Virus record (IMG/VR): IMGVR_UViG_3300031576_000204
Coordinates: 1 to 34,729 of that record
Strand: one strand, 5' to 3'
Length of the DNA stretch: 34,729 nucleotides
Source of the DNA: a virus
How positions within the stretch are numbered: position 1 is the stretch's first letter; the number at the start of each line of letters is the position of its first letter. Of the stretch, positions 12,633-22,612 are shown piece after piece. Made by a program: the position numbers and the translations under genes. The notes beneath the pieces were generated by a model. That model saw only the letters and a program-made list of their open reading frames with translations, searched no databases and was not told the origin of the DNA.

Positions 12633-13094
12633 TTAGCCTTGCGCTTCAATCACAACATTTTCCGCCGCTGCAATTACACTTTCCGCATAATCAATAAATA
12701 CACACAAGTTAGTTTTATATTGCCTGATTGTATCAGGCATTTGCATTTGCTTTAATGCCGATTTTGTGCCGTCTGCGTAATATAAATAATACTCTGCGGT
12801 ATAAATTAAGTTTGAATCATCTATCGCCTCTTGTAATGTTAAGCTATACTTCTGCTCCAATATTGGCCTTGCATATTTCCACCAATTATTCAAATCGCTT
12901 GCGCCGGTATGCGGCGTTTGATCTGTTTTTACAATGCCTGTAAAGTTATGTTCAAGAAACGCGCCGCTTATTAATAGATTGAATCGCGGCTTTTTAAACA
13001 TAACCTTGCAATGACCTTGCGCTAAATCAAATTGTGTATTGAGATTATAGTGTATGATGTTTTTGATATTACCCGGAAATATATATTTTTTCAT
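12633..13094 (-). CDS. Distal late protein, unknown
   Basis: 153 residues, last gene of the late arm. An N-terminal basic stretch (MKKYIFPGNIKNI), a beta-rich middle with NWWKYARPIL, and a C-terminal helix (YAESVIAAAENVVIEAQG). It overlaps the preceding gene by four bases. Its place at the end of the tail genes suggests a minor virion, fibre-associated or chaperone protein. No domain recognised. Confidence 0.65.
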   Translation of the reverse strand: MKKYIFPGNIKNIIHYNLNTQFDLAQGHCKVMFKKPRFNLLISGAFLEHNFTGIVKTDQTPHTGASDLNNWWKYARPILEQKYSLTLQEAIDDSNLIYTAEYYLYYADGTKSALKQMQMPDTIRQYKTNLCVFIDYAESVIAAAENVVIEAQG

Positions 13095-13309
13095 GGCGTA
13101 TGACTGTTGACGATATTCGTGATTATTGTTTGTTCCGATGATGTAATATCATCGTAACAATGGACGATAATTAAAACCGGATCTACGCCTATATAACTGC
13201 ATCCGTAAAAACACGCATTTGTATTGGGATATAAAACTACACCGGCGGCAATAAGTTCATTTGTCAATGCGCTTATATTGCAATATTTATCAAATTCAAG
13301 ATTAATCAT
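13091..13309 (-). CDS. Small late protein, unknown
   Basis: 72 residues between two tail-end genes, overlapping the next by four bases. Mixed alpha/beta, with VDPVLIIVHCYDDI as the most regular strand. No motif recognised. It is probably co-translated with the neighbours. Confidence 0.6.
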   Translation of the reverse strand: MINLEFDKYCNISALTNELIAAGVVLYPNTNACFYGCSYIGVDPVLIIVHCYDDITSSEQTIITNIVNSHTP

Positions 13310-13312
13310 ATT

Positions 13313-14053
13313 TTAAGGCGCAATAAAAAGCCCTACACGTTTACAGATTAACGCGCAATGTTCTTGTGTTGGATTTGTCGTTGCTTTAATTTCTTGCGTG
13401 CCACCGGCTCCGGATGTCATCCACATTGGCTGTATGTTTATAGTGCCCGGTGAACTTGCAAGAAATGTGCGTGAATATGTGCCAGACGCAAAATCATTTG
13501 CGCCGACTGTAACCGCAAAACCTTTGTCAAATGTTACCGCGCCGGTTACACGAACAATAAAAGTTGTAGTTTTAGCGCCGCCTGAATTATTTAACCATGA
13601 TGCGGTTAATTGTATGGTTACGGCAACAACATCACCGGTAGACGAGCCTATCACAAATGTTTTTGTGCCCATATTGCCGACAGGCACAAAAACAAGTGAA
13701 TTTGTCGTTGTATCTATTGTTTGCTCCAATGTCATTGAAGGCGAATAAGTTTGAATATATTTATTTATACTATCATCAAAATTAATTTGTTTAAACCGCG
13801 CCATTGATAAAGGAGATGTATACACTAACGGAATATTCTGTAATCTGATTACGCTTAAATTATGCAAAAAGCCTTTTACATCACCGTATGCTTGAGTAAA
13901 AGCGGGATCATTAATAGGATATTCCAATGCGCGTTTAAAATCCGGGACTTGATACGGTTGTGTATATATACGATTCTTATCCGTTTCATTTTGTGTTGTT
14001 TCAGGCACGTTTACACCCGTATTGTCTTTAAAATCCTGATTTTCTTGAGGCAT
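13313..14053 (-). CDS. Tail-associated beta-rich protein
   Basis: 246 residues. Residues 1-30 are acidic and disordered; residues 90-246 are beta-rich with Thr/Ser/Gly/Asn (KTTTFIVRVTGAVTF; YSRTFLASSPG), the composition of phage fibre tips or receptor-facing domains. It follows the largest late gene. It may be a minor virion or tail-tip protein; no enzyme motif is seen. Confidence 0.55.
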   Translation of the reverse strand: MPQENQDFKDNTGVNVPETTQNETDKNRIYTQPYQVPDFKRALEYPINDPAFTQAYGDVKGFLHNLSVIRLQNIPLVYTSPLSMARFKQINFDDSINKYIQTYSPSMTLEQTIDTTTNSLVFVPVGNMGTKTFVIGSSTGDVVAVTIQLTASWLNNSGGAKTTTFIVRVTGAVTFDKGFAVTVGANDFASGTYSRTFLASSPGTINIQPMWMTSGAGGTQEIKATTNPTQEHCALICKRVGLFIAP

Positions 14054-14056
14054 ATA

Positions 14057-17000
14057 TTATCTAACCACAAATAAATCCCATTCACCGATTTCTATATCAT
14101 CGACCATCATTTCCATCGCCCTTGCATGTTGTAATGCTTCATCTGTTCCTATTCGTCTGAAATATAATACTTTTTTGCGTAATTGTCTTAATACCCCTTG
14201 CTTTTGTCTTTCATCAAAATAAATTCTTGCGGCAAGTTCGGCGCCTGTTTTCACATTAATACCGAACATACTTGGAATATAACGCATCCAATAAGGAATG
14301 AATGGTTTATTGTCACCGTCTAATATTGGTTTTATCTGCAGTAAGTTTTCCTCAGGTCTTTTACCTGAAAGCATATCCCATAATGCGCCTATTTGCCATG
14401 TAAAAGGCATTTTTTGCCATATAGATTCAAAAGTAGAGGTATTCATTGCAGGGATGTCAATTGGACTTAATGGACTAACTTTACCGGTTATTGGATCACG
14501 TCTATAAATAACTCCATTATAAGCGGTAATATATTCAGTATCTATAGGCTTTTTTGTAAACAAATTTCTTCCATTAACAATTTGGAAACCGACTTGAATA
14601 ATTGGATTTAATCTTGAAACAACATCCCCGAATCCCTTTGTTACAACGCCTTGAAATGGGTTTACAACACGTAAATTAATCCATATCTGATCGCCGTTTT
14701 CAGTTGCGCCGATTGGCATATAATCTTTTAACCATACAGGTTTATTGGGATCATTGGCAATATCAACGGCAAGACGGGCAATCCTATTCCAAGCAAAGGT
14801 AGTTTTCGTCCGAATAAACGGAGCTTTTGCGATCAGCAAATTTAAGTTTCTAAACCAGCCATAGAATAGGAATACACGCCTTGCCATTGCGCGTTCAAGC
14901 ACGGGCAAATCATAATAATCGAACAATGTTTTATTAACCGCTTCTTTTGCGTCATCAAACGCGCTTTGCAATGTTTTAGACGTTGTTGATTCAAGTTGAT
15001 TTCTTAAACCATCATATTGATTTTGTAAAACGCCGCGTTGACGGATTAAATATAGTTGCCTGTTAAACGCTTCTTGCGCAGGCATAAAACGCATTTGCAT
15101 TAACTTTTGTTGATATGTTTTTAAATCGTTAATTTCTTTTGTAATAATTTTAATATTCATTTTCAACTGTTTCTCCAGTGTAGTTTCAACTCTAGCGGCT
15201 TTTTTTTCTATCAGGGCAAAATCTTTTAAAGCTTCAATTTCTATTTTATCTCGCAGAGTTTTTAATCTATTAAGATTCTTTGCAAGAATTTCGACTTCTT
15301 TACCGCCTTTGCGCGCAATATCTGAAAGTTTTTTATTTAACCTATCTATTTGTTTATCAAGTTTATATAATCTTTTTTTTCTCCCTTCAAAATTCACTTC
15401 TGAAGAAATAGCCTTCGCCTTCGCTATTTCCCGTTTTGTCAATACATCTTCTTTTTGACCAAGTTTTTCTTCCGCCCTTAATCTTTCTGTGTATAAATTA
15501 TATTCTAATTGATTGCGTAATGTTTCTAAATTTTTAATTTTATTTTGCGCATTTGTTATTTGAGTTCTGATACGTTTATGAACAACTGCCTGTTTTTGGC
15601 CGATTTTCTCCTCTGTGCTTAAACGTTGCTTTAATCCTTTTGCCTCAAGTTTTCCGATCTCTTCTTCCGCTTTTATAAATTGTTTACGGGCGGATTTTAA
15701 ACGTAGATTTGTAATCTCTTCGTCAATTTTTTCTACCGCTTTGCTTACAAGGCCGATTTTTAACAATACCGCGCGTTGATTGGTTGAAATTTGCCTGCGT
15801 AATTCCGGTTCTGTCGCAATCTTTTTTATCATATCGTAACTTGAATAACCGGAATCAAAGAATTTTTGGAACTTTAATATTTCCGCCTGTTTTTGCGCTG
15901 AAGTCAACCAAACTAGTTTTCGATAAAATTCATCTATTCTTTGATTTGCATTACGCAATAAAAACTCACCCGCCGAGAATACTTTGCCTAATAGCGGTAT
16001 GTTTTGAACTCCTTTAGGTGCGTGTCCTAATTCAATAGCTCGATAAACATTGGCATACACTTCAGGTAATTCATTCATTAACTCACGCCACTCCTTGCGT
16101 GTCAAACGCCATATTGCAAGCGGTGTTATACCACCATGAAACGCGGAAAGCACGGCGCCGGATATAATATTGCCTATATAAAATGGCGCGTTAAAGGCAA
16201 GAAATCCAACTTTCATCGCTTGTGATGCGCTATCATATACGCCCATAGCAGTTCCCCACATGCCGGTTGGCATCCCAGGCCGCAGTGAATTAACAATGGT
16301 TTGCCCTGAGCCTGTAGGCACAAGCCACAAATTAGGACTTGCAAGTAATATATCGGGATCTAGTTCTTTATTAGTAAGCAAAGCTTGTGTTAAATCCTGT
16401 ACACGTTTAATTCTCGCTTCAGTGCGTATTTCTCTTATGCCTGATTGAACGTCTTTTAGGGCTTCTTTCATTAATTGAACGCTACCCGTGAGTGTTTGCG
16501 CATTAGGTGTAACAATTTCATCAAGGTTAATTATCTCAAATCCTTTGGGAGTCATACCGCCGAGGCGTTTTATTTCTTCTAATATTAATGGTCGTGCGTT
16601 ATAATTTTCCCTTAAAAAATCAAGAGTATCATTTAAACCTTCGATAAATACTCTTTTAAAGAACGCTTGATTAGCCATCTGTCTTGGAATAGTATGAAGA
16701 GGGTCTTTAATATAATCCTGTGAAGCTTTAATACGTTTTTCAAGCATACCAATCTTAGCGCCAACACCGCCCGTTTGAGGCCCTTCAACCGCGCCAAGGA
16801 ACTTTTCAGAGAATGACAAAGGCGGTCTTTCGCGGAATATAGTTGCATATACAGGTTTAACAAATCCGGCTTTATTTAATATAACTTCAACATCATCGAT
16901 GATTGCAAGCTGTTTACTTTGCGGCAGTGTAAGGAATTTATCGGCTGTAAAATTATGTTTTGCAAAAAGTCCCGCTTGTTCCAAGGCCAGCTTAGCCTTC

Positions 17001-17899
17001 GATTCACGCATAATTGCCGGTGTAAATTCCGAGATTTTTGCCGCTTCACGTGTCAACACCCCTTGTGAAAATAAAAGTTGTTTTGATGCGTTTACATCCT
17101 CCGTAAAATGCTGTAAAACCGATTTTGCATTATCGCTAAAAGCTTCAATCTCGGAATCAAGCAATAATCCACGATATGCTTTTTCAATATTTAATCTTTC
17201 AATTTCGTTGATTTTACCCAAGTTTTTATATTCGTTTAATATGATATTTTCAACATCACCACTAGCTCGCCTAAATGAATCACCTATTAAATTTCTCACT
17301 TCTTTTGCCGATTGCGTTAATTCAAGTTTACCGAGTAATGCCAGTGTAGGTTCATAAGTTTCAAGTGGTTTACGGATAAGATTGCCGGCTGTTTTTAATC
17401 CACGTACCGGCAATGATTCTATGAATTTTGCTCTACTTATAATCTTTTCAACTAATGCAGGCGATGCGCCTATGCGTGAAGCTACCTTTGCGCTTGCCTT
17501 TACCGGCAATGACATAATTGCAGGAAGCATTAAAACATCGGTAGTAGTTGTAAACGGCTGTCGATGCATTGCTTTCCAGAAACCGTCTTTATACTGTTCT
17601 TTTATACCTTCCCACAACATGCCGGGTACATTCATAGTTGTTGTTGCCGCTTTAGAGAAAAATGTTTCCGGGTCATCGGTATATGCTTTAGCTAGATAAT
17701 ATGGCGATTTGACAAGATGTAATCCCAATTCTGCAAAACTGCCTAAATCAGTAAGCAAATTGCCTAAGATTGAAGCTCTGTCTCTGGGATCATCAATCGG
17801 CTGTTCTTGATATGCCTGCTCTAAAACATTCGCCTTTGTTAAAGGCGGTAATTGTTTTACACGTTCTACTATATCTTGAGGATTACGTATATTTACCAT
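14057..17899 (-). CDS. Giant internal virion / DNA-ejection protein candidate
   Basis: 1280 residues, the longest gene. The N-terminus contains apolar segments (LMLPAIMSLPVKAS), and about residues 570-620 are hydrophobic (VGFLAFNAPFYIGNIISGAVL), suitable for membrane insertion. Residues of roughly 720-980 are highly charged coiled coil (KKLSDIARKGGKEVEILAKN). The C-terminal 300 residues are globular and aromatic (FYGWFRNLNLLIAKAPF; WLKDYMPIGA). This layout fits an ejected internal virion protein that forms a channel in the host envelope. Two further candidates (17900, 19335) lie upstream in the same operon. No lysozyme or transglycosylase motif was found by eye. Confidence 0.65.
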   Translation of the reverse strand: MVNIRNPQDIVERVKQLPPLTKANVLEQAYQEQPIDDPRDRASILGNLLTDLGSFAELGLHLVKSPYYLAKAYTDDPETFFSKAATTTMNVPGMLWEGIKEQYKDGFWKAMHRQPFTTTTDVLMLPAIMSLPVKASAKVASRIGASPALVEKIISRAKFIESLPVRGLKTAGNLIRKPLETYEPTLALLGKLELTQSAKEVRNLIGDSFRRASGDVENIILNEYKNLGKINEIERLNIEKAYRGLLLDSEIEAFSDNAKSVLQHFTEDVNASKQLLFSQGVLTREAAKISEFTPAIMRESKAKLALEQAGLFAKHNFTADKFLTLPQSKQLAIIDDVEVILNKAGFVKPVYATIFRERPPLSFSEKFLGAVEGPQTGGVGAKIGMLEKRIKASQDYIKDPLHTIPRQMANQAFFKRVFIEGLNDTLDFLRENYNARPLILEEIKRLGGMTPKGFEIINLDEIVTPNAQTLTGSVQLMKEALKDVQSGIREIRTEARIKRVQDLTQALLTNKELDPDILLASPNLWLVPTGSGQTIVNSLRPGMPTGMWGTAMGVYDSASQAMKVGFLAFNAPFYIGNIISGAVLSAFHGGITPLAIWRLTRKEWRELMNELPEVYANVYRAIELGHAPKGVQNIPLLGKVFSAGEFLLRNANQRIDEFYRKLVWLTSAQKQAEILKFQKFFDSGYSSYDMIKKIATEPELRRQISTNQRAVLLKIGLVSKAVEKIDEEITNLRLKSARKQFIKAEEEIGKLEAKGLKQRLSTEEKIGQKQAVVHKRIRTQITNAQNKIKNLETLRNQLEYNLYTERLRAEEKLGQKEDVLTKREIAKAKAISSEVNFEGRKKRLYKLDKQIDRLNKKLSDIARKGGKEVEILAKNLNRLKTLRDKIEIEALKDFALIEKKAARVETTLEKQLKMNIKIITKEINDLKTYQQKLMQMRFMPAQEAFNRQLYLIRQRGVLQNQYDGLRNQLESTTSKTLQSAFDDAKEAVNKTLFDYYDLPVLERAMARRVFLFYGWFRNLNLLIAKAPFIRTKTTFAWNRIARLAVDIANDPNKPVWLKDYMPIGATENGDQIWINLRVVNPFQGVVTKGFGDVVSRLNPIIQVGFQIVNGRNLFTKKPIDTEYITAYNGVIYRRDPITGKVSPLSPIDIPAMNTSTFESIWQKMPFTWQIGALWDMLSGKRPEENLLQIKPILDGDNKPFIPYWMRYIPSMFGINVKTGAELAARIYFDERQKQGVLRQLRKKVLYFRRIGTDEALQHARAMEMMVDDIEIGEWDLFVVR

Positions 17900-19321
17900 T
17901 TATTTTAAAAATTCATCAATCTTTTGTTTTATTTCTTTTGGATATTGTGCAATGCCAGCTTTTACTTGTGGTTGCAATCTTGTTAAATTCTGGATATAAC
18001 TGTCAAGAACAGTTCTCTGTGCCGTTAATTGCTTACGTTCATCCTCCTTGAGAGGATTAAATTGATCCATAAGCGTTCTTTCAATACGCATACGTGCATC
18101 ACGCAAAGCTTGTATATCTTTTGCTAATTCATCTGCACTAAAGCTTAATACTTGCTTGCGTGCTTGCTGTTGTGCTTTTATATCCGCCCTTTGCATACCA
18201 ATGCCAGCTCTAAACTGACGTTCTTCTTCTCTACCGGCCTGTGCAGCTTTTCTACCGACTGCAGCACGTTCTAAGCCCATTCTTTCAGCTCTTGCTTGCG
18301 TAACTCTATTCATTGCAAGCGAAAATACTTGATCGTATCTGCCGGATATTTTACCCAATACAGCCATACCAAGAAGCATAGGCAGGCTAAACAAACTTTC
18401 TTCAATTTCTTTAGCTTCACCAATTAAACGTTCTTCTTTGCCGGAAACTTGACGTTCCTTTAAAAAACTGCGTTTTGCATATTCCCAAGCCTGTTGTTCT
18501 TGCGGACCGGCTTGCTTATACGCTGACTGCATTTGAGCCATCATTTTTGTGCGAGGATCGTTAACGCCAAATTGGGATTCAAATTTATTTAGAATGCCAC
18601 TGACGCCGATCTGCGCAATATCTGCATCATTAAGTATTTTACCGGCTGTTTGAGCTTCATTTAAAACTAAAGGCGTATTAAATATTTGCGTATCAAATAC
18701 TTCTTGCTGTTTTTGCGATGCTAAATCAACTTCTTCTTTTTTTAGTTCCTCCGGAGCGGGAGTAATACCTAAATTCGCATTTATTATTTTATCGATTTCT
18801 TGGTCAGATATAGTGATTTTTTCTGGTCTTATCCCCTCTCTTCTAAGTTCTTCTTCAGGTGTAATTAAGCCCGGTACAGCAATATTACGTTTTCCATATT
18901 CTATTTGTTGTATAACAGGAAATAATCTTGTATTAAATTTCGTATCGGACATATTACCTAATACCCTGCGAAGAATCCTGTCATCATCTTGTGATAAGCC
19001 GACTTGTTCTAGACGTTCTGGAGTAGCTCGTCCAGCAGCTCTGGCCAATTTCCGTCCTAATCGATCTTCAATATTTATTCCTGCAATCAGTCTAATATGG
19101 GTTGGAGGCACACCGAGGGATTCTAATCTTTTTAATCTTTCACTGCCGCGTTTTATCGCTTCAATTTCTTGGTATTGCACCGGTTCTCTTTCTTTGAATC
19201 CCTCCACTTCTCTTCTGCCTCTTGCCGCTTCTGCAGGGCTTAACTCTTCCTGCTGTGGCATCATCCCTACTTGCTGTCCGAGTAAATCTTTTATTGCTGC
19301 AAGGCGAAAATTATTAGCCAT
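17900..19321 (-). CDS. Internal virion protein candidate
   Basis: 473 residues from the ATG at 19321, chosen because AAGGAGATAAATATT precedes it; the longer frame to 19426 would overlap the upstream gene. The protein is helical and rich in Gln, Glu, Arg and Ala (PQQEELSPAEAARGRREV; ARMRIERTLMDQFNPL), with few aromatic residues, as in T7- and P22-type ejection proteins. One mildly apolar stretch (SLFSLPMLLGMAVLGKI) lies near residue 330. Its stop abuts the giant gene. Confidence 0.6.
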   Translation of the reverse strand: MANNFRLAAIKDLLGQQVGMMPQQEELSPAEAARGRREVEGFKEREPVQYQEIEAIKRGSERLKRLESLGVPPTHIRLIAGINIEDRLGRKLARAAGRATPERLEQVGLSQDDDRILRRVLGNMSDTKFNTRLFPVIQQIEYGKRNIAVPGLITPEEELRREGIRPEKITISDQEIDKIINANLGITPAPEELKKEEVDLASQKQQEVFDTQIFNTPLVLNEAQTAGKILNDADIAQIGVSGILNKFESQFGVNDPRTKMMAQMQSAYKQAGPQEQQAWEYAKRSFLKERQVSGKEERLIGEAKEIEESLFSLPMLLGMAVLGKISGRYDQVFSLAMNRVTQARAERMGLERAAVGRKAAQAGREEERQFRAGIGMQRADIKAQQQARKQVLSFSADELAKDIQALRDARMRIERTLMDQFNPLKEDERKQLTAQRTVLDSYIQNLTRLQPQVKAGIAQYPKEIKQKIDEFLK

Positions 19322-19334
19322 AATATTTATCTCC

Positions 19335-20159
19335 TTAACCAAATTGTCCGAATGGACTAATGCCTGAATCAAATATATCGCCTCTTTGCAAACGGCGTTT
19401 TTTAGTCGTTGAAGGCGCAGTGCCAAATAAACCTTTTACACCTGCACCGATATCCCTTACCAACGTTGATACGCCTTGCGGGCCCGATGGCGCACCGGTT
19501 AACGCCATTGCGCCAATGTTTGCCGCTTGTGTTAATAAATCTTGCTGTTTTGCTTCTTGTATTTGTTTTGCTTCTGCACGTCTTTGCAACCCTTGTGTGC
19601 GTAATCCGGCAAGCATAGTTTCAAGTTCGTTTATACTTCCAAGCGTAGAAAGATCAATTTCTCCCAATTGTATCGCAAGATCGCGATTAAAGTCATCGCG
19701 CTGCTGTTTCTCAAAAGAGCCGCCCAATGAACCAAATCGCGTAAACTCAGCCGCCTGCGCTTCTTTTAATTGCTTGCCCGCACTTTCTTCAAGACGATTA
19801 AGTTTTGATTCTGCGAGATTTGTTTGTGCAAGTAGCCGCGCGCCTTCGCGAAGTGTATTTTCATATACTTCATCTTTCTTTGCAATTCTTGTCGCTGTAT
19901 CTTTAATTCCCTTCGACGCTTCTGTTGCAAGCCGGTCCGCTTCGTCTCCGGTTGAAAGCAATGTGCCGCGGCTTCTCATTTGCTCAAGTTTTTGGCGAAT
20001 TCCCGCAAGGCCGGCTTGCGCAGTTGGCTGTAATGCGGTAGATAACCCAGATCTGACATCAGATTCACGCATTGCAATTAATCCGCGTCTTATTTCTTCC
20101 TTTCGCTGTTCTGCGCCCTCTGATGGAATGGTAGTCTTAACCGTTCGCGCTATAGCCAT
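19335..20159 (-). CDS. Internal virion protein candidate, alanine/glutamine-rich
   Basis: 274 residues. Residues 1-190 are long amphipathic helices (LREGARLLAQTNLAESKLN; KQQDLLTQAANIGAMALTG); the C-terminus is glycine-rich (GAGVKGLFGTAP) and basic. Directly downstream of the tail nozzle gene, where P22-like phages carry ejection proteins. No ORF-specific motif. The long antisense frame at 19360-20253 is a shadow of this gene. Confidence 0.6.
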   Translation of the reverse strand: MAIARTVKTTIPSEGAEQRKEEIRRGLIAMRESDVRSGLSTALQPTAQAGLAGIRQKLEQMRSRGTLLSTGDEADRLATEASKGIKDTATRIAKKDEVYENTLREGARLLAQTNLAESKLNRLEESAGKQLKEAQAAEFTRFGSLGGSFEKQQRDDFNRDLAIQLGEIDLSTLGSINELETMLAGLRTQGLQRRAEAKQIQEAKQQDLLTQAANIGAMALTGAPSGPQGVSTLVRDIGAGVKGLFGTAPSTTKKRRLQRGDIFDSGISPFGQFG

Positions 20160-20161
20160 AA

Positions 20162-21727
20162 TTATACATCTCCTGTCAATTCTCTATCTGCAATTTTTAC
20201 CGCCTTCATTGAATACCCGCGTATTTCAATTTCTAAAGACGATGTATTCGTAAAACGCAATCCAAATCGCCGGCCTTTTGCATTTAAAGACGCTGGCACT
20301 TGAATTTTACCGACAACCTCAACTCTACCGCCGGTTGTTGCAACATTTATAGTGCCGGCGGTTCCTTTATTTACACCATCTGCAATTACTTGCACTGTTA
20401 TTGTAGTCGTTCCGGTTGCTTTTGCAAACACATAAATCTCACGTAATTGTTTCATTACATCAAATTCATTAAAGTCATAATCTTTAGTTTCAAACGCCAT
20501 TGTATAAGTAGCGCCGGCGTCATTATAAGTTCCTATTCCGGTAAGGGAATCTAAAAATATTATATTGCCTGTTCCATCATCTTTTTGTGCAAGGATTATT
20601 TGATCTTTTCCAATATCAATCATGCCTCTCGTTATTACGGTATTATTAGCTATTAAATATTTACTCCACGTTTCTATATCTGTGTCATAAACAAACAACG
20701 TTGATTTTCCTGCGGAAGTATCAGGCCCGAATGCAATCTGATTGCCGTGGCGGCCAATAAAGCCGGGAATAAACAAAGCTGAAAATCCGTCGGATTTTCT
20801 GAGCGGATCGCTAATCCTTACATAGTTGCGGCCTCGCAGGACATAAGCGCCTTCTATTGTGCTAAAGAAAACCGTATCATTATAAGCGAAAGGCTTACAT
20901 AAACTCATAGTGGAAGAAAAATCCAATTTAGAATTTAAACCAAAACTAAGAATAGGGTCAATCCTGTAATTACTGGGCGTATCGCCGTATAATCCATATA
21001 CACCACTATCTTTAAATATATATAAAATTTCTTTTGTCGCCAATAATGCGCGAATATTCCCATTTTCATTGGGAAAAACCGGTCGGTTAAATAATCCGTT
21101 TTCTCCTGTTGTCGTCCAATCATCGCCGTTATTTAACGCGCTGGCGTAAATAGTACTGCTGTCTTTTTCCACACCTGAGACATCTATTGGCCAACCCTTA
21201 GCAAGCCATAAACGCCCTTGGAAGGTTGCAATGGCTTGTAATTTCGCAGGTCTGTTGGCAGCTACACCCGGAGCAGGAACAGCAGTAATAGCGCCGCCTA
21301 GAACCGTATGTTTGAATAACCCGCCAATTGCATTGGATATATATACGATATTATTAAAGAAAGAAAAATATGGCCTATTAATTATTGCAGCGCCGGTAAT
21401 ATTTGTATGAACTGTAAGAGTGGAATTAGATTGATGTATAACGGCATTTGAAGTTAAAGTAAGATGAGATAAAGAAGAATAAAAATTTAAAGCGGTATTT
21501 TCATTGAATTTATACTTTTGAAGATCATACGGAAAATGGCTTAAAAATGCGCCGACAAGTATCTGAGCATATCCATCACGTTTACGTATCGCGCCCAAAA
21601 CATTGCTTGTTGTAATATTGTCAAATACCGGCGCTTCATCCGGATTAAGTAAATGACGTGCTTTAAATGTATTTAAACCTCTTGATGTAAGATTAACAAT
21701 TCCAGAGTAATATTCTTTATCAGACAT
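20162..21727 (-). CDS. Tail nozzle / packaged-DNA stabilisation protein
   Basis: 521 residues. The N-terminus (GLNTFKARHLLNPDEAPVFD) and beta-propeller-like repeats (GRLWLAKGWPIDVS; YIFKDSGVYGLYGDT) are typical of the podovirus nozzle family (P22 gp10-like). It follows the head-tail adaptor gene by four bases, the usual order. It would form the tail tube tip that closes the capsid after packaging. Confidence 0.75.
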   Translation of the reverse strand: MSDKEYYSGIVNLTSRGLNTFKARHLLNPDEAPVFDNITTSNVLGAIRKRDGYAQILVGAFLSHFPYDLQKYKFNENTALNFYSSLSHLTLTSNAVIHQSNSTLTVHTNITGAAIINRPYFSFFNNIVYISNAIGGLFKHTVLGGAITAVPAPGVAANRPAKLQAIATFQGRLWLAKGWPIDVSGVEKDSSTIYASALNNGDDWTTTGENGLFNRPVFPNENGNIRALLATKEILYIFKDSGVYGLYGDTPSNYRIDPILSFGLNSKLDFSSTMSLCKPFAYNDTVFFSTIEGAYVLRGRNYVRISDPLRKSDGFSALFIPGFIGRHGNQIAFGPDTSAGKSTLFVYDTDIETWSKYLIANNTVITRGMIDIGKDQIILAQKDDGTGNIIFLDSLTGIGTYNDAGATYTMAFETKDYDFNEFDVMKQLREIYVFAKATGTTTITVQVIADGVNKGTAGTINVATTGGRVEVVGKIQVPASLNAKGRRFGLRFTNTSSLEIEIRGYSMKAVKIADRELTGDV

Positions 21728-21731
21728 TTCA

Positions 21732-22610
21732 TCAATAAATCAAAGGCAGATAATCATCTTCACTTCTTATACACGGCAATTCATCACGAACTTTCTTGGC
21801 ATATTCATCACGCATATTAATCACTTTAGAATTATATTCAGCTTTCCATACTCCAGCAGCTTCATATTTACCCATTACCATTAATGCTTCATAGGCGATA
21901 TATTTACTCAATGCATCGGCGTATTCATCCGGCACTTCGGTAATATCGGCATCAGCGGCTAAATCCTTCGGTCGGCGATGATAAAATAAACGCAGATCCG
22001 CTTGCTTTACAGTTGCACTTATACTATGCGCTTGATCTACAGTCCCGCCAAAACCGCGTATAATCACCTGTAAATTACCTGCACCTGTAGTTGTGCTGCG
22101 GCCATTATATGCAACTTGTTCATTACCTGCATCAGCAAAAATTACAATGCCTGCTTCTCTAAATTGAGATGTATCCGCCACAGGTATATTTGACGTGCCG
22201 GCAATAATGCCTACGGTTAAAGTTGACGATAAAGACGCGGCAGCCGGTGTTGGATATAAACGTAATCTACTGTCATAGTATGTATAAAAATACGGCTGTC
22301 CGTAGTTTGAACCTTTAAACATCCAGTAATCACGAAAGAATTCTTTAGGCTTATAATAAACCGGCTGCATATCCCAGCGGACAATTACATCGGATTTTGC
22401 ATAAAGCAGATCGGCAGGCACGGGATAAAGTTCCTTCTTAGCTTCAAGCGCAATACCAAATTCACGTTCGAAAAACAATGTTCGGATTGCAATATCATTC
22501 TGCGCGCGATTTGCCCAGCGAGCAATATCATTAGACACAATATAATCCGCACTAAGATCGGTTATAATCTTTTTTACATCATCCTTAATATTTAAAAAAG
22601 TTGTAGTCAT
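21732..22610 (-). CDS. Head-tail adaptor (podovirus type)
   Basis: 292 residues. The N-terminal helical part (NDIARWANRAQNDIAIRTL) followed by ELYPVPADLLYAKSD and SRLRLYPTPAA is the pattern of the SU10/P22 gp4-like adaptor proteins, with an inserted beta domain at about 125-200. It joins the portal ring to the nozzle. A Glu/Asp-containing C-terminal tail (LPCIRSEDDYLPLIY) ends the protein. Confidence 0.75.
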   Translation of the reverse strand: MTTTFLNIKDDVKKIITDLSADYIVSNDIARWANRAQNDIAIRTLFFEREFGIALEAKKELYPVPADLLYAKSDVIVRWDMQPVYYKPKEFFRDYWMFKGSNYGQPYFYTYYDSRLRLYPTPAAASLSSTLTVGIIAGTSNIPVADTSQFREAGIVIFADAGNEQVAYNGRSTTTGAGNLQVIIRGFGGTVDQAHSISATVKQADLRLFYHRRPKDLAADADITEVPDEYADALSKYIAYEALMVMGKYEAAGVWKAEYNSKVINMRDEYAKKVRDELPCIRSEDDYLPLIY

Positions 22611-22612
22611 TA

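Noticed and set aside
19360-20253. 297-residue frame on the plus strand
   Set aside because: It is exactly antisense to the 19335-20159 late gene, is rich in Ser/Cys/Arg as expected for a shadow, and would be the only plus-strand gene in the late arm.
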